Notes: generated by a model from the letters alone, not told the origin. Numbered from the stretch's first letter, positions 24,688-33,425 are shown. The stretch: DNA of 47,950 nt from Oscillospiraceae bacterium (GCA_004555865.1 SFJO01000017.1:1-47950); one strand, 5' to 3'. Numbers and translations: made by a program.

Positions 24688-25770
24688 ATGAAGCGTTTTC
24701 GTTTTTCACGGGGGATTCGGGGGCTTTGCGCCGCCCTGGCCCTCTGCCTGGCGCTGCCCGGCTGTGCCGTCGGGCAGACTTCCGCCGACCCGGCCATGAA
24801 GGGCTGGAAGCAGTACTCCATCGCCTGGTTTGACGTGTTCGACACGGTGACCCAGGTGCAGGGCTACGCCGAAAGCCAGGAGGCCTGGAACGAGCAGATG
24901 GTCCAGCTGCATCAGGACCTGACCCGCTATCACCAGCTGTTCGACATCTACAATCACTACGATGGCATGACCAACCTGTACGACCTGAACCAGACCGCCG
25001 CCCATGGCCCGGCGGCCGCCGAGCCGGAGATCCTTGACCTGCTGGCCCAGGCCAAGGAAGTGTACGCCCTCACCAACGGGCGCACCAATGTGGCCATGGG
25101 GCGGCTGCTGGCCCTGTGGCACGATGCCCGCACCGCCGCCGAGGCCGACCCGTCGGCCGCCTATTTGCCGGACAAAGCCGCGCTGGAGGAGGCCGCCGCC
25201 CATCGGAACATTGACGACCTGATTCTGGACGAAGAGGCCGGCACCGTCTATTATGCAGACCCGGAGCTTCAGCTGGACGTGGGCAGCATCGGCAAGGGCT
25301 ATGCGGTAGAGCAGGTTGCCCGGGCAGCCGAGGCGCGGGGGCTGACCAGCGCCCTCATCAGCGTGGGGGGCAACCTGCGGGCCATCGGCCACAAGCCGAA
25401 TGGCCGCGCCTGGACCGGCGGCGTGGAAAACCCCTGGGGCGGGCAGGACATCCTGGCTGCGCTGGAACTGCCCGAGGGGGCCAGCCTGGTGACCAGCGGT
25501 GATTACCAGCGCTATTTTGAGCTGGACGGCGTGCGCTACCATCACCTCATTGACCCCGAAACCCGTTACCCCGCCGCCTACTTCGACTCGGTCACGGTGT
25601 TGTGCAGCGACTCCGGCCTGGCGGACGGCCTTTCCACCGGGCTGTTCTGCATGAGCCTTGCCGACGGTCAGTCCCTGGTGGAACGTCTGGACGGGGTGGA
25701 AGCCCTCTGGGCCAGCCCCGACGGCAGCGTGGTCACCTCCAGCGGATGGAGCGCCCATACCATGAAATAA
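24688..25770 (+). CDS. apbE: FAD:protein FMN transferase (ApbE), lipoprotein
   Basis: A 360-residue extracytoplasmic enzyme that attaches FMN covalently to proteins using FAD. It has a lipoprotein signal (LPGC, Cys26), so it sits on the outer face of the membrane. ApbE motifs are visible: FDTVTQVQGY, LNQTA, TNVAMGRLLALW, the LDVGSIGKGYAVE segment, ISVGGNLRAIG, and the Mg-binding tail LIDPETRYPA plus DSGLADGLSTGLF. The family usually has TGxP where this has TRYP. ATG at 24688 follows GAAGGAGCG. The upstream lipoprotein is a candidate substrate. Its flavinylated partner could also be encoded elsewhere. Confidence 0.93.
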   Translation: MKRFRFSRGIRGLCAALALCLALPGCAVGQTSADPAMKGWKQYSIAWFDVFDTVTQVQGYAESQEAWNEQMVQLHQDLTRYHQLFDIYNHYDGMTNLYDLNQTAAHGPAAAEPEILDLLAQAKEVYALTNGRTNVAMGRLLALWHDARTAAEADPSAAYLPDKAALEEAAAHRNIDDLILDEEAGTVYYADPELQLDVGSIGKGYAVEQVARAAEARGLTSALISVGGNLRAIGHKPNGRAWTGGVENPWGGQDILAALELPEGASLVTSGDYQRYFELDGVRYHHLIDPETRYPAAYFDSVTVLCSDSGLADGLSTGLFCMSLADGQSLVERLDGVEALWASPDGSVVTSSGWSAHTMK

Positions 25771-25816
25771 AGCGCTGCACCATAAAAGCACAATAAAAAA
25801 GCGTTAAAAGGCAGCA

Positions 25817-25873
25817 AAAGCGCCCGCATCGAGCCGCAGTTCCAACGGAACCACCCCGATGCGGGCGCTTTTT
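25817..25873. terminator. Bidirectional terminator after apbE
   Basis: A stem of about 15 bp (AAAGCGCCCGCATCG / CGATGCGGGCGCTTT) with T-runs on both sides. The remaining non-coding DNA, 25874-26030, contains nothing I can assign. Confidence 0.75.
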
Positions 25874-26030
25874 GTTGTGTATTCGGTTTACTGTGCAGCA
25901 TTGCGGCTGGGCGGGCGTTCCGTCTTGGGGGCCGCCTCGGGCGAACTGTTTTTTCAATCCGGCCCGGCAGCCGGGCACTGGGGTCAGCTTGGTTCGTTTT
26001 CACCACAGGAAACGCGCCTCTCGCAGTTTC

Positions 26031-26885
26031 TCAGCAGTCCGCCCCCACTGCCACCAGATACTTGTAGATCTGCATCTTGTTTTCCTCGTACAGGCCGATG
26101 TCCTCATATAGTTTTTTGTAGTAGGTAAACAGCGCGGCCTTGGTGGCCACCACCCCCACCATATTCTTCAGGCCAACCTTGGTGGCCACCAGGCTGCCCG
26201 GGGTTTTCACGTAGTAGTACACCGGCACCGGCACCGAGACAAACCGCTCGGCGTAGCGGATGTATTCCAGATTGAACAGCAGGTCCTCGCTCCAGTCCAG
26301 CTCTTCGCTGCACGCCAGGCCGTGCTCCTCCACCAGCGCGCGGCGGTAGAGTTTGTTCCACATCACCCCGTAGAAAAAGCTGGCGGGCTGCTCCATCAAG
26401 TGCACGGCAAAGCCCTTTTTGTCGTAGAAGCCCGGGGCCAGAAAACCGTGCAGGGTCACCTGCTCTTTTTTATAGATGCCATCGATCTCCAGCTTGGTCA
26501 CGTTTTCCACCCGGAAATAAGGGGCAATAACCATATCCGCCTGATGGTTCACCGCAGCCGTTACCAGCGTCTCGGTGGCGGTGGGCTCCAGATAATCGTC
26601 GCTGTCGGCAAATTGCAGGTATTCGCCCCGGGCCAGCTTCAGCCCCAGGTTGCGGGTGGCCGAAACGCCCCGGTTGTCCCGGTCCAGCAGGATGATGCGG
26701 CGGTCGATCTTGGCGTACATTTCGCACACCTGCAGGCTCACATCCTTGCTGCCATCGTTCAGCAGAATGATCTCGATGTTCTGGTAGGTCTGGCGGCGGA
26801 TGCTTTCGATGCAGCGGGCAATGTGGCTGGCCGCATTGTACACCGGCACAATGATGCTGACCAGCGGCTGTTTGGTTTCCGGCAT
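26031..26885 (-). CDS. Family 2 glycosyltransferase
   Basis: A 284-residue GT-A-fold enzyme that transfers a sugar from a nucleotide-sugar to a surface or cell-envelope acceptor. The N-terminus reads PLVSIIVPVYNAASHIARCI; NDGSKD and the metal-binding ADSDDYLEP (DxD-type) follow. No membrane segments. The ATG at 26885 is chosen with AAAAGGAGTG upstream. The C-terminal part (SEELDWSEDLLFN) resembles typical EpsJ/WcaA-type enzymes. It stands alone, so donor and acceptor are unknown. Confidence 0.88.
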   Translation of the reverse strand: MPETKQPLVSIIVPVYNAASHIARCIESIRRQTYQNIEIILLNDGSKDVSLQVCEMYAKIDRRIILLDRDNRGVSATRNLGLKLARGEYLQFADSDDYLEPTATETLVTAAVNHQADMVIAPYFRVENVTKLEIDGIYKKEQVTLHGFLAPGFYDKKGFAVHLMEQPASFFYGVMWNKLYRRALVEEHGLACSEELDWSEDLLFNLEYIRYAERFVSVPVPVYYYVKTPGSLVATKVGLKNMVGVVATKAALFTYYKKLYEDIGLYEENKMQIYKYLVAVGADC

Positions 26886-26940
26886 GGGGGGTTCACTCCT
26901 TTTCCTGCCGCGCACAGGGCGGCATCAATTTTGATTCAGC

Positions 26941-26982
26941 AAAGCCCCCGGCGTTTGCAAAAAACGCCGGGGGCTGTTTTTT
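26941..26982. terminator. Hairpin between the glycosyltransferase and mgsA genes
   Basis: Stem AGCCCCCGGCGT / ACGCCGGGGGCT with T-run GTTTTTT on the plus-strand side and a weaker CTTTGC on the minus side. It lies after the mgsA stop and would end the minD-mgsA transcript. Confidence 0.6.
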
Positions 26983-27043
26983 CATGGTTCCGGGGCCAAT
27001 GGCACAGGGCCTTTTGCAGGCGCCTGCCTCCAAAGGCCGGTTC

Positions 27044-27448
27044 TCACTTCTGCGGATGCAGAATGTTCCGCCAATCCAGGTCGCCCCGCTCCAGGCCATG
27101 GATCAGGACCTCGGCGGTGGCAATGTTGGTGGCAATGGGAATGTTGTGTACATCGCACAGGCGCAGCAGATTCAGCTCGTTCGGCTCATGGGGCTTCGCA
27201 TTGATGGGGTCGCGGAAGAACAGCAGCAGGTCGATCTCATTGCAGGCAATGCGCGCTGCAATCTGCTGGTCGCCGCCATGGGTACCGGACAGGAAGCGCT
27301 GAATGGGCAGGCCTGTGGCCTCGCTGACCATCTTTCCCGTAGTGCCCGTGGCCACCAGCGTATGCTGGCTCAGCACGCGGCAGTATGCGATGCAGAACTG
27401 CACCATCAATTCTTTTTTGGAATCATGGGCAATCAACGCAATGGTCAT
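27044..27448 (-). CDS. mgsA: Methylglyoxal synthase
   Basis: A 134-residue enzyme that converts dihydroxyacetone phosphate to methylglyoxal and phosphate. Motifs: IALIAHDSKK at the start, TGTTGKM phosphate loop, GGDQQI with catalytic Asp60, FFRDP (Asp80) and PHEPN (His87). It is the last gene of the leftward minD-mgsA unit, 41 bases after minD. The same gene order (mre, PBP2, min, mgsA) is common in Clostridia. Confidence 0.95.
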   Translation of the reverse strand: MTIALIAHDSKKELMVQFCIAYCRVLSQHTLVATGTTGKMVSEATGLPIQRFLSGTHGGDQQIAARIACNEIDLLLFFRDPINAKPHEPNELNLLRLCDVHNIPIATNIATAEVLIHGLERGDLDWRNILHPQK

Positions 27449-27489
27449 TCAAACTCATCCTCCAGTCGTCTTTTCTTAATTTCCGGTGC

Positions 27490-28230
27490 TCAGCGCACCA
27501 CCAGGGGAACCAGTTCTCCCTGCAGACGGGCCGCCAGGGCGTCCACCGCCCGGTAAGCCATGCAATCAGCCGCCAATGGCTGGCCCTGGGCCGCGGCACG
27601 CTGAACCTCAGCGCTCTCGGGCAGCACCGCAATCAGCTGCACCGCTACGGTGTCAATGCATTCGTCCAAATCGCGCACACCGCTGGTGCGGAAGCTGTCG
27701 GCCCGCACCCGGTTCATCACCAGGCGCACCGTGCGCATTCCGCCGTCCAGCAGGGCGTCTGCCGCAATATGGCCGTCCCGCAGGGCCACCGGGTCCGGGG
27801 TAAGCACCAGCAGTGCCCGGTCGCTCACCCGGGCGGCGGCCTGAAAGGCCTCGCCCATACCGGCGGCGGTGTCCAGAATAATTTCGTCAAAATAATCGGT
27901 CATCCGTTTGGTGAGCACTTCCAGGGCATCGCCCCGCACAGCCCCGCCCTCATAGGGGGCGCTGATCACCGACAGCCCGGGATAGATGGGGCTTTCTACC
28001 ACGGCTTTGCCGCCCTCGCACCGGCCGCTGAGCACATCCTCGATGTCGTATACGGTTTTGCCGTACACCCCTGCAATGATGTCCACGCTGCGCAGGCCGG
28101 AATCCAGCTCAATGAGCAGCACTTTTTTGCCCCTGGCCGCCAGACGGCTGCCCAGAAGCACCGACACGGTGCTTTTTCCGGTGCCTCCTTTTCCGGAGGC
28201 GATCATGGTGACTTTCGGTTCAATCCGCAT
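27490..28230 (-). CDS. minD: MinD/ParA-type ATPase (septum-site protein MinD-like)
   Basis: A 246-residue deviant-Walker ATPase: SGKGGTGKST (residues 12-21, signature Lys14), LLIELDSGLRSVDIIAG switch region and ILDTAAGMG. It lies in the mre-PBP2 cluster, the usual clostridial place of minD, so a role in placing the division septum is likely. However, no minC or minE is next to it, and the C-terminus (ALAARLQGELVPLVVR) lacks the basic, phenylalanine-rich membrane tail of standard MinD. GGAGGG precedes the ATG at 28230; a small upstream frame overlaps this start. Another ParA-type role remains possible. Confidence 0.8.
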   Translation of the reverse strand: MRIEPKVTMIASGKGGTGKSTVSVLLGSRLAARGKKVLLIELDSGLRSVDIIAGVYGKTVYDIEDVLSGRCEGGKAVVESPIYPGLSVISAPYEGGAVRGDALEVLTKRMTDYFDEIILDTAAGMGEAFQAAARVSDRALLVLTPDPVALRDGHIAADALLDGGMRTVRLVMNRVRADSFRTSGVRDLDECIDTVAVQLIAVLPESAEVQRAAAQGQPLAADCMAYRAVDALAARLQGELVPLVVR

Positions 28231-28348
28231 GAAGCAGCCCTCCAACGCTCCCCTTCCAGCAGGGCAAGCGCCAGCTGCCAAACGGCACAAAACAAGCGTC
28301 TTCCCAACCGAAGCACAATTGTACAAAAAGGGAGACGCAGCTTGTCAT
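28220..28348 (-). CDS. Possible 42-codon leader ORF overlapping the minD start
   Basis: The transcript from the promoter at 28382-28410 first meets GAAAGGG and an ATG at 28348. The frame (MTSCVSLFVQLCFGWEDACF...) has four cysteines and three tryptophans and stops at 28220-28222, overlapping the minD start by 11 bases. Such an overlap could couple translation to minD. The composition does not resemble a known protein and the frame may be chance. Confidence 0.3.
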   Translation of the reverse strand: MTSCVSLFVQLCFGWEDACFVPFGSWRLPCWKGSVGGLLHAD

Positions 28349-28381
28349 TTTTTACCCTTTCAGAGGGATTTCCTCAGTATC

Positions 28382-28410
28382 ATAATATCACAGCTTTTTG
28401 GTGTGTGCAA
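28382..28410 (-). promoter_or_regulatory. Promoter for minD-mgsA
   Basis: On the minus strand TTGCAC (28405-28410), 17 bases, TATTAT (28382-28387). The minD-mgsA pair can therefore be transcribed independently of the PBP2 gene. Confidence 0.6.
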
Positions 28411-28490
28411 TAGTGATTTTGTTCAAATATATACAATCGTCTCATTCAACTTTCACAAACACCATCGATATAGCGCAAAAAAGCCATACT

Positions 28491-30551
28491 TTACGGAAGC
28501 AGTGTGCCCGCCGCCTGACTGTTCAGGCTGTTGGACTGATCGAAGAAGTACGCATTGAACACATCCACGGCAATTTGTGCAATGTTGGAGCCGCCGCCCG
28601 ACCATTCCACCACCGCGGCAATGGCGATCTGCGGGTCCTCCACGGGGCCATAGGCTACGATGACGCCGTTGTTGTAGTTGGCGCGGCCGCCGCCGGTGCC
28701 GTAGGTCTCGGCGCGCTGGGGGCTGCCGGTTTTCACGGCGATGGTGTAGGGGTAATTCGAGGTGGCTCTGGTGTACTTGGCCGCGCCGATCATGCCCTGT
28801 TCAATGGCGTCAAAGGCGCCTACATTGTCCACAATGGTGTCCTCCACCACTGGGTCCACCGTCTCCAGAATCTCACCGGTGTTGGTATCGCGGAAGCCCG
28901 CCACCATATGGGTGCGGTAGCGCACGCCCTTGTTGGCGATGGTGGCGGCGTAGGTGGCCAGCTGCACCGGCGTAACCATGGTGTTGGCCTGGCCGATGGC
29001 CGCCTGCACGATCAGGCTGCTGGTGAAGTTGTCATCCTCCGGGGTGGTGAGCCAGCCGGTGGATTCGCCCACCTCCACGCCGGTCTGCACCGCAAGGCCC
29101 AGGCGCTGGGCCATGGCGTTGTAGGTTTCCAGCCCGGTGCGCACGCCGGTGTCATAGAAGAAGATGTTGCAGCTGTATTTCAGGGCATCGCTCACCGCAA
29201 TGGGGCCGCTGTGGCCGTGCTGCAGGCAGGTGGGGCGATAGTCGTAATACACGTAGGGGTTCACGCAGTTCACCGTGCTGGTGGGGGTGATCACCCCGTT
29301 CAGCAGGCCCGCCGCCGCCACGGCCGGCTTGAAAGACGAGCCGGGGGCGTACAGGCCGTTGAAGGCCCGGTTCAGCAGCGGGCTGGGGTCCTGCGCCGCC
29401 AGGTCGCTGTAGGTGGCGCTGTACTGGTTCAGGTCATAGGTGGGATAGGTGGCCGTGGCCAGAATGCCGCCGGTCTTTACGTCCAGCACCACCACGGCAC
29501 CGGCGTTGGCCTCCTGACCGTTGTGGACGGGCTTGGTCTGCTGCAGGGTGAGAATGCGGTTCTCCAGAGCGGCCTGCACCTCTTTCTGGAAATCCGTATC
29601 CACGGTGAGCATCACGGTCTGACCGGGCTGCGGCTTTTCCACCACCTGGCTGGACTGGATCACCCCGTCCGAATTCTTCACCACCTGCAGCGAGCCGTCC
29701 TGGCCGCGCAGCCGATCCTCATACACGGCTTCCAGGCCGCTGCGGCCGATCAGGTCGTTCATGGCGTAGCCCTTGCGGCGCAGGGCGTAATCGTCCGCCA
29801 CCCACTGCTCCCGCAGAATCTTGCCCACCGAGCCCAGCACATGGGGCAGCACGGTGCCGTCCGGGTAGCTGCGCATGGAGGTCTCCACAATCTCCGCGCC
29901 GCCCAGGCTCAGGCTGCGCTCCTTCACGGTGGCCACGGTGCGGTCGCTGATGCCGGTGGCCAGGGTAAAGTTGGTGTAGTTGGAATAGTCCTCGCTGGTC
30001 ATCTGGCAGCGAATTCCGCCCAGAATGCGCTGCCAGGCCGGTTCATAGTTCTCCAGTTCATACTTGGCCACAATGGCGCTCATCACCTCGTCGGCGGTGG
30101 CATACTGCTGCAGACCCAGGTTGGTTTTGATGGCGGCCAGGCGGTTCTGGTCCGAGGTATCGTCCCCATCGGTAAAGCTGTAATGGCCGTCCGCGTCCGG
30201 GCTGCTGATGGGAGTGGCGTCGTTCCAGGCGTCCCCTGAGGTCTGCAAAATCTCCACCAGCGTTTTCAAGGTACCGTTCAGGTCGTTTTCGCCCAGCATC
30301 AGGTTGTTCATCACCAGATTGTAGCCGGTGGTGTTGGTGGCCAGGCTGCGGCCGTAGCAGTCCACAATTTCGCCGCGGGCTGCCGTGATGTTGAAGCGGT
30401 AGGACGTGGTGTTGTCCGCCTGCTCCAGATAGTGATTGCCCTCAATGACCTGCAGGTACACCAGGCGCAGCAAAAACAGCACCAGCACCGCCGAGGCCAG
30501 GGCGATCATCAACACCACGCGGGGCTGCTGATTCTCCGGTTTGTTCTTCAT
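28491..30551 (-). CDS. mrdA: Class B penicillin-binding protein 2 (elongasome transpeptidase)
   Basis: A 686-residue peptidoglycan transpeptidase. One N-terminal membrane anchor (about residues 11-29) is followed by the PBP dimerisation domain (RGEIVDCYGRSLATN) and the transpeptidase domain. The active-site motifs are GSSFKP (nucleophile serine), YSCN (SxN) and AVKTGS (KTG). It works with MreBCD and RodA to elongate the cell wall; its place after mreD supports the PBP2 assignment. ATG at 30551 follows GGAAAGGAG. A 260-base gap with a separate promoter separates it from minD. Confidence 0.94.
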   Translation of the reverse strand: MKNKPENQQPRVVLMIALASAVLVLFLLRLVYLQVIEGNHYLEQADNTTSYRFNITAARGEIVDCYGRSLATNTTGYNLVMNNLMLGENDLNGTLKTLVEILQTSGDAWNDATPISSPDADGHYSFTDGDDTSDQNRLAAIKTNLGLQQYATADEVMSAIVAKYELENYEPAWQRILGGIRCQMTSEDYSNYTNFTLATGISDRTVATVKERSLSLGGAEIVETSMRSYPDGTVLPHVLGSVGKILREQWVADDYALRRKGYAMNDLIGRSGLEAVYEDRLRGQDGSLQVVKNSDGVIQSSQVVEKPQPGQTVMLTVDTDFQKEVQAALENRILTLQQTKPVHNGQEANAGAVVVLDVKTGGILATATYPTYDLNQYSATYSDLAAQDPSPLLNRAFNGLYAPGSSFKPAVAAAGLLNGVITPTSTVNCVNPYVYYDYRPTCLQHGHSGPIAVSDALKYSCNIFFYDTGVRTGLETYNAMAQRLGLAVQTGVEVGESTGWLTTPEDDNFTSSLIVQAAIGQANTMVTPVQLATYAATIANKGVRYRTHMVAGFRDTNTGEILETVDPVVEDTIVDNVGAFDAIEQGMIGAAKYTRATSNYPYTIAVKTGSPQRAETYGTGGGRANYNNGVIVAYGPVEDPQIAIAAVVEWSGGGSNIAQIAVDVFNAYFFDQSNSLNSQAAGTLLP

Positions 30552-30601
30552 GGGCTTCGGTCTCCTTTCCGGCCTGCCGATGGTGCGCAGGCCTGCCGCC
30601 C

Positions 30602-31132
30602 TTACAGGCCCTGTTTCGGGGCGGTGCAGCTGCGAATGGCATCCACCGCCAGCAGGATCAAAGGCGACACCACGCCGGTGAATACCGCCGTGGGCAGAGT
30701 TACGGTGAGATAGCGGGCGGCCAGTCCGGAATAGCCCCGCATCAAATCATAAAACAGAAAATCTTCGCTGAGCACCAGCACGGCGCACAGGCTGACCACC
30801 AGGGCAAAGTTCAGGCGGCTGATGCGAAGATACAGCCGGATGAGCACCGCCGAGGCAAAGCACAGCACCAGCAGGCTCAGGGCCAGAAGGCCCACCACCC
30901 GGCCAGAGGTAAAGTCCCACAAAAGGCCCGCCCCGGCCCCAAAGAAGGCCCCCGGATACTCCCCCTCCCGCACGGCCACCGCCAGGCACAGCGGCAGCAG
31001 AAACACCGGCTTTGCCTCCCCGATGGCGAGAAAGCCCGGTGTGGTCTGGGCGGCGGCGCACAGCAGCGCCAGCAAAGCATACAGCAGCCAGCGCACGGTG
31101 GTTTGCAGGTTGCGTCTGCGCCGTGATTCCAT
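30602..31132 (-). CDS. mreD: Rod shape-determining protein MreD
   Basis: A 176-residue integral membrane protein with about five membrane segments starting at WLLYALLALLCAAAQ. PVFLLPLCLAVAVREGEYPGAFFGAGAGLLWD is the typical MreD core. It helps assemble the MreBCD elongation complex. Start at ATG 31132 with AAGGAGG 9 bases upstream; an earlier ATG lacks a site. It lies 58 bases after mreC and 50 before the PBP2 gene, in the canonical order. Confidence 0.9.
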   Translation of the reverse strand: MESRRRRNLQTTVRWLLYALLALLCAAAQTTPGFLAIGEAKPVFLLPLCLAVAVREGEYPGAFFGAGAGLLWDFTSGRVVGLLALSLLVLCFASAVLIRLYLRISRLNFALVVSLCAVLVLSEDFLFYDLMRGYSGLAARYLTVTLPTAVFTGVVSPLILLAVDAIRSCTAPKQGL

Positions 31133-31190
31133 GGTGCATTTCCTCCTTACGTGCATCCGAAGCCGGGCAGCCCGGCTTCTGCAGCCGCCG

Positions 31191-32021
31191 TTACCGGTTG
31201 ATGATGATCTGAACGTGCTTCAGGGTGAGAATGTCCTCGCCGGGCTTTACCACCGCCACGGTGGTTTTGCCGCTGGCTTCGGGCACCAGCTCCTGCACGG
31301 TGCCCACCAGAATGTCCGCCGGGAACACCTCGCCCAGGCCGGTGGTGATGATCTCATCGCCCACGGTGGCCAGCGTGTCGCGGGGCAGGCCGGTAAAGGT
31401 GGTCAGCCCGTCGCCGCTGTATGCGCTGTCGCCGGTGAGAATGCCGTTGTCCCGGGTGCGGCTCACCACGCCCGCGGCGTTCAGGCTGGGGCTGAGAATG
31501 GTCAGCACCTTGGAAGAGGTCAGCCCCGGCTCCAGCACAATGCCCACCAGATAGCCCTTATCGCTGACCACCACATCGCCTTTTTTCACATTGTCCAGCG
31601 TTCCCGCATCCACGGTAAAGCCACCGAACTGATCCAGCGGGTCCCGCCCGATGACAAAGGCCGAGGCGTACTCAAACTCCGGGTTCTGCTCCCGGATGTT
31701 GTTCAGATCCCGGAAGGCTTCATTTTCCGCTTTCAGCTTGTCGTAGTCCACCAGCTGCTGGCGCAGGTCGTAGTTTTCCTGTTTCAGCTGCTCGTTTTCC
31801 TCCACAATGGAGTCGTACTCGGCGTATTTGGTCACCACGCCCGACACGCCCTCGCTGAGCAGCGCGCCGATCTTCTGAAACGGCACGGCCGCCGCGCCCA
31901 GCAGCTCCTGCGGGGCACTGGTCAGCCGGTTGTTGGCGCCGGCCCAGGCCATCATGCCCGCCAGAACCACCGCCAGGGCCACCAGAATCTTGAATTTAGC
32001 AGTGGAGAAAAAGTCTTTCAC
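31191..32021 (-). CDS. mreC: Rod shape-determining protein MreC
   Basis: A 276-residue protein with one N-terminal membrane anchor (KILVALAVVLAGMMAWAG), a coiled coil (about residues 65-105, EENEQLKQENYDLRQQL) and the beta-rich MreC domain (VIGRDPLDQFGGFTVDAG, GLPRDTLATVGDEIITTG). It links MreB to the extracytoplasmic synthesis enzymes. A GTG start at 32021 is chosen because AAAGGGGG lies just upstream and the anchor follows directly; the longer frame upstream looks non-native. It lies 229 bases after mreB, beyond a terminator-like hairpin. Confidence 0.93.
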   Translation of the reverse strand: MKDFFSTAKFKILVALAVVLAGMMAWAGANNRLTSAPQELLGAAAVPFQKIGALLSEGVSGVVTKYAEYDSIVEENEQLKQENYDLRQQLVDYDKLKAENEAFRDLNNIREQNPEFEYASAFVIGRDPLDQFGGFTVDAGTLDNVKKGDVVVSDKGYLVGIVLEPGLTSSKVLTILSPSLNAAGVVSRTRDNGILTGDSAYSGDGLTTFTGLPRDTLATVGDEIITTGLGEVFPADILVGTVQELVPEASGKTTVAVVKPGEDILTLKHVQIIINR

Positions 32022-32202
32022 TGCGCTTCCCCCTTTCCGGGTGTTGCGGTTTTTGGGGTAAATGCAAAGCGCGGGCGGGGCCGGCTGGCCGCGCCCGCGC
32101 TTGCACCGGCGCCAAACCGATGCAACTGCATTTACAAAATTTCGATCACTTTCCCGTTCTTCCGGGGCGGCAAGGCCGGCGGGCCGAATGGGAAAGCGCC
32201 TC

Positions 32203-32246
32203 AAAAAAGCCGTTTTTCAAAGCAAACGAAACCCGGCTCTTTTTTC
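32203..32246 (-). terminator. Terminator-like hairpin between mreB and mreC
   Basis: On the minus strand AAAAAAGAGCCG / CGGCTTTTTT with a loop of about 20 bases and a six-T tail, directly after the mreB stop. A second GC-rich palindrome (about 32069-32106) lies further on. mreB may thus be made in excess of mreC-mreD-PBP2. Confidence 0.65.
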
Positions 32247-32250
32247 TTCA

Positions 32251-33267
32251 TTAGAAATGGCTGCTGTTGGAATCCAGCACATCGCCCAGTTTGTCGATGT
32301 GATCCAGCACCGCGCCGCTGCCCAGGGCCACGCAGTCCAGCGGGGTCTCGGCAACGTGTACGTCAATGCCGGTCTCGGTGGAGATCAGCTGATCCAGGCC
32401 GCGCAGCAGGGCGCCGCCGCCGGACAGGGTGATGCCGTGGTCGATGATGTCGGCGCTCAGCTCGGGCGGGGTGCGCTCCAAGGTCTCCTTCACAGCATCC
32501 ACAACCTTGTACAGGCTCTCGGACAGGGCCTCGCGGATCTCCTCGCTGCCGATGGTGATGTTCTTGGGCAGGCCGTCCACCAAGTTGCGGCCCTTGATCT
32601 CCAGGGTGGTCTCCTCCTCCAGAGGATAGGCCGAGCCGATCTGGATCTTGATGTCCTCGGCGGTGCGCTCACCAATCAGCAGGTTGTACTTGCGCTTGAT
32701 GTACGCAATGATGGACTGATCGAACTCATCGCCGCCCACGCGCACGCTGCGGCTGGCCACGATGCCGCCCAGGCTGATCACGGCCACCTCGCTTGTGCCG
32801 CCGCCGATGTCCACGATCATGCTGCCGGTGGGCTCGCTGATGGGCAGGCCCGCACCGATGGCCGCGGCCATGGGCTCTTCAATGATGCTCACCTGGCGCG
32901 CGCCGGCCCGCAGGCTGGCCTCGCGCACGGCACGGCGCTCCACCTCGGTCACGCCGGAGGGAATGCAGATGACCACGCGGGGGCCAAAGAACTTATTGCT
33001 GCCGCACACCCGCTTGATGAAGTAGCTGAGCATATTGGCGGTAATGTCATAATCGGCGATCACGCCGTCCTTCAGAGGGCGAACGGCCACAATGTTGCCA
33101 GGGGTACGGCCGATCATGGCCTTGGCTTCCTGACCCACGCCGCGCACGTCGTCGGTCTTGGTGTCCACAGCCACCACAGAGGGCTCCCGCATGACGATGC
33201 CCTTGCCGCGCAGATAAACCAGGGTGTTCGCAGTACCCAGATCAATGCCAATGTCCTTGTTGAACAT
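32251..33267 (-). CDS. mreB: Rod shape-determining protein MreB (actin homologue)
   Basis: A 338-residue cytoplasmic actin-like protein that guides lateral wall synthesis. Motifs: DIGIDLGTANTLVY phosphate-1 loop, IVDIGGGTSEVAVISLGG phosphate-2 loop, ITLSGGGALLRG adenosine motif and EEPMAAAIGAG connector. ATG at 33267 follows AAAAAAGGAG. First gene of the mre cluster, with a good promoter at 33426-33454 and an approximately 150-base leader that contains a long hairpin. Confidence 0.96.
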   Translation of the reverse strand: MFNKDIGIDLGTANTLVYLRGKGIVMREPSVVAVDTKTDDVRGVGQEAKAMIGRTPGNIVAVRPLKDGVIADYDITANMLSYFIKRVCGSNKFFGPRVVICIPSGVTEVERRAVREASLRAGARQVSIIEEPMAAAIGAGLPISEPTGSMIVDIGGGTSEVAVISLGGIVASRSVRVGGDEFDQSIIAYIKRKYNLLIGERTAEDIKIQIGSAYPLEEETTLEIKGRNLVDGLPKNITIGSEEIREALSESLYKVVDAVKETLERTPPELSADIIDHGITLSGGGALLRGLDQLISTETGIDVHVAETPLDCVALGSGAVLDHIDKLGDVLDSNSSHF

Positions 33268-33377
33268 AATTGTTATACTCCTTTTTTCCTCTCTATACGG
33301 CTCTTGTTCCGGCAGCTGGCCGGCCCAAAAGCGCAGAGCTACCGCCCCCACGCGGCACAGGCTCTGCCTTATATGCC

Positions 33378-33412
33378 CCCTTGCGGCCGGCCCGGCCGCA
33401 AGAGGGCACCTA
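33378..33412. repeat. Long hairpin in the mreB leader
   Basis: TGCCCccTTGCGGCC / GGCCGCAAgaGGGCA, an inverted repeat with a five-base loop in the transcribed leader of mreB. There is no T-run, so it is not a terminator; it may stabilise the 5' end of the mRNA (inference). Confidence 0.5.
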
Positions 33413-33425
33413 GTTGCACAGCTTT

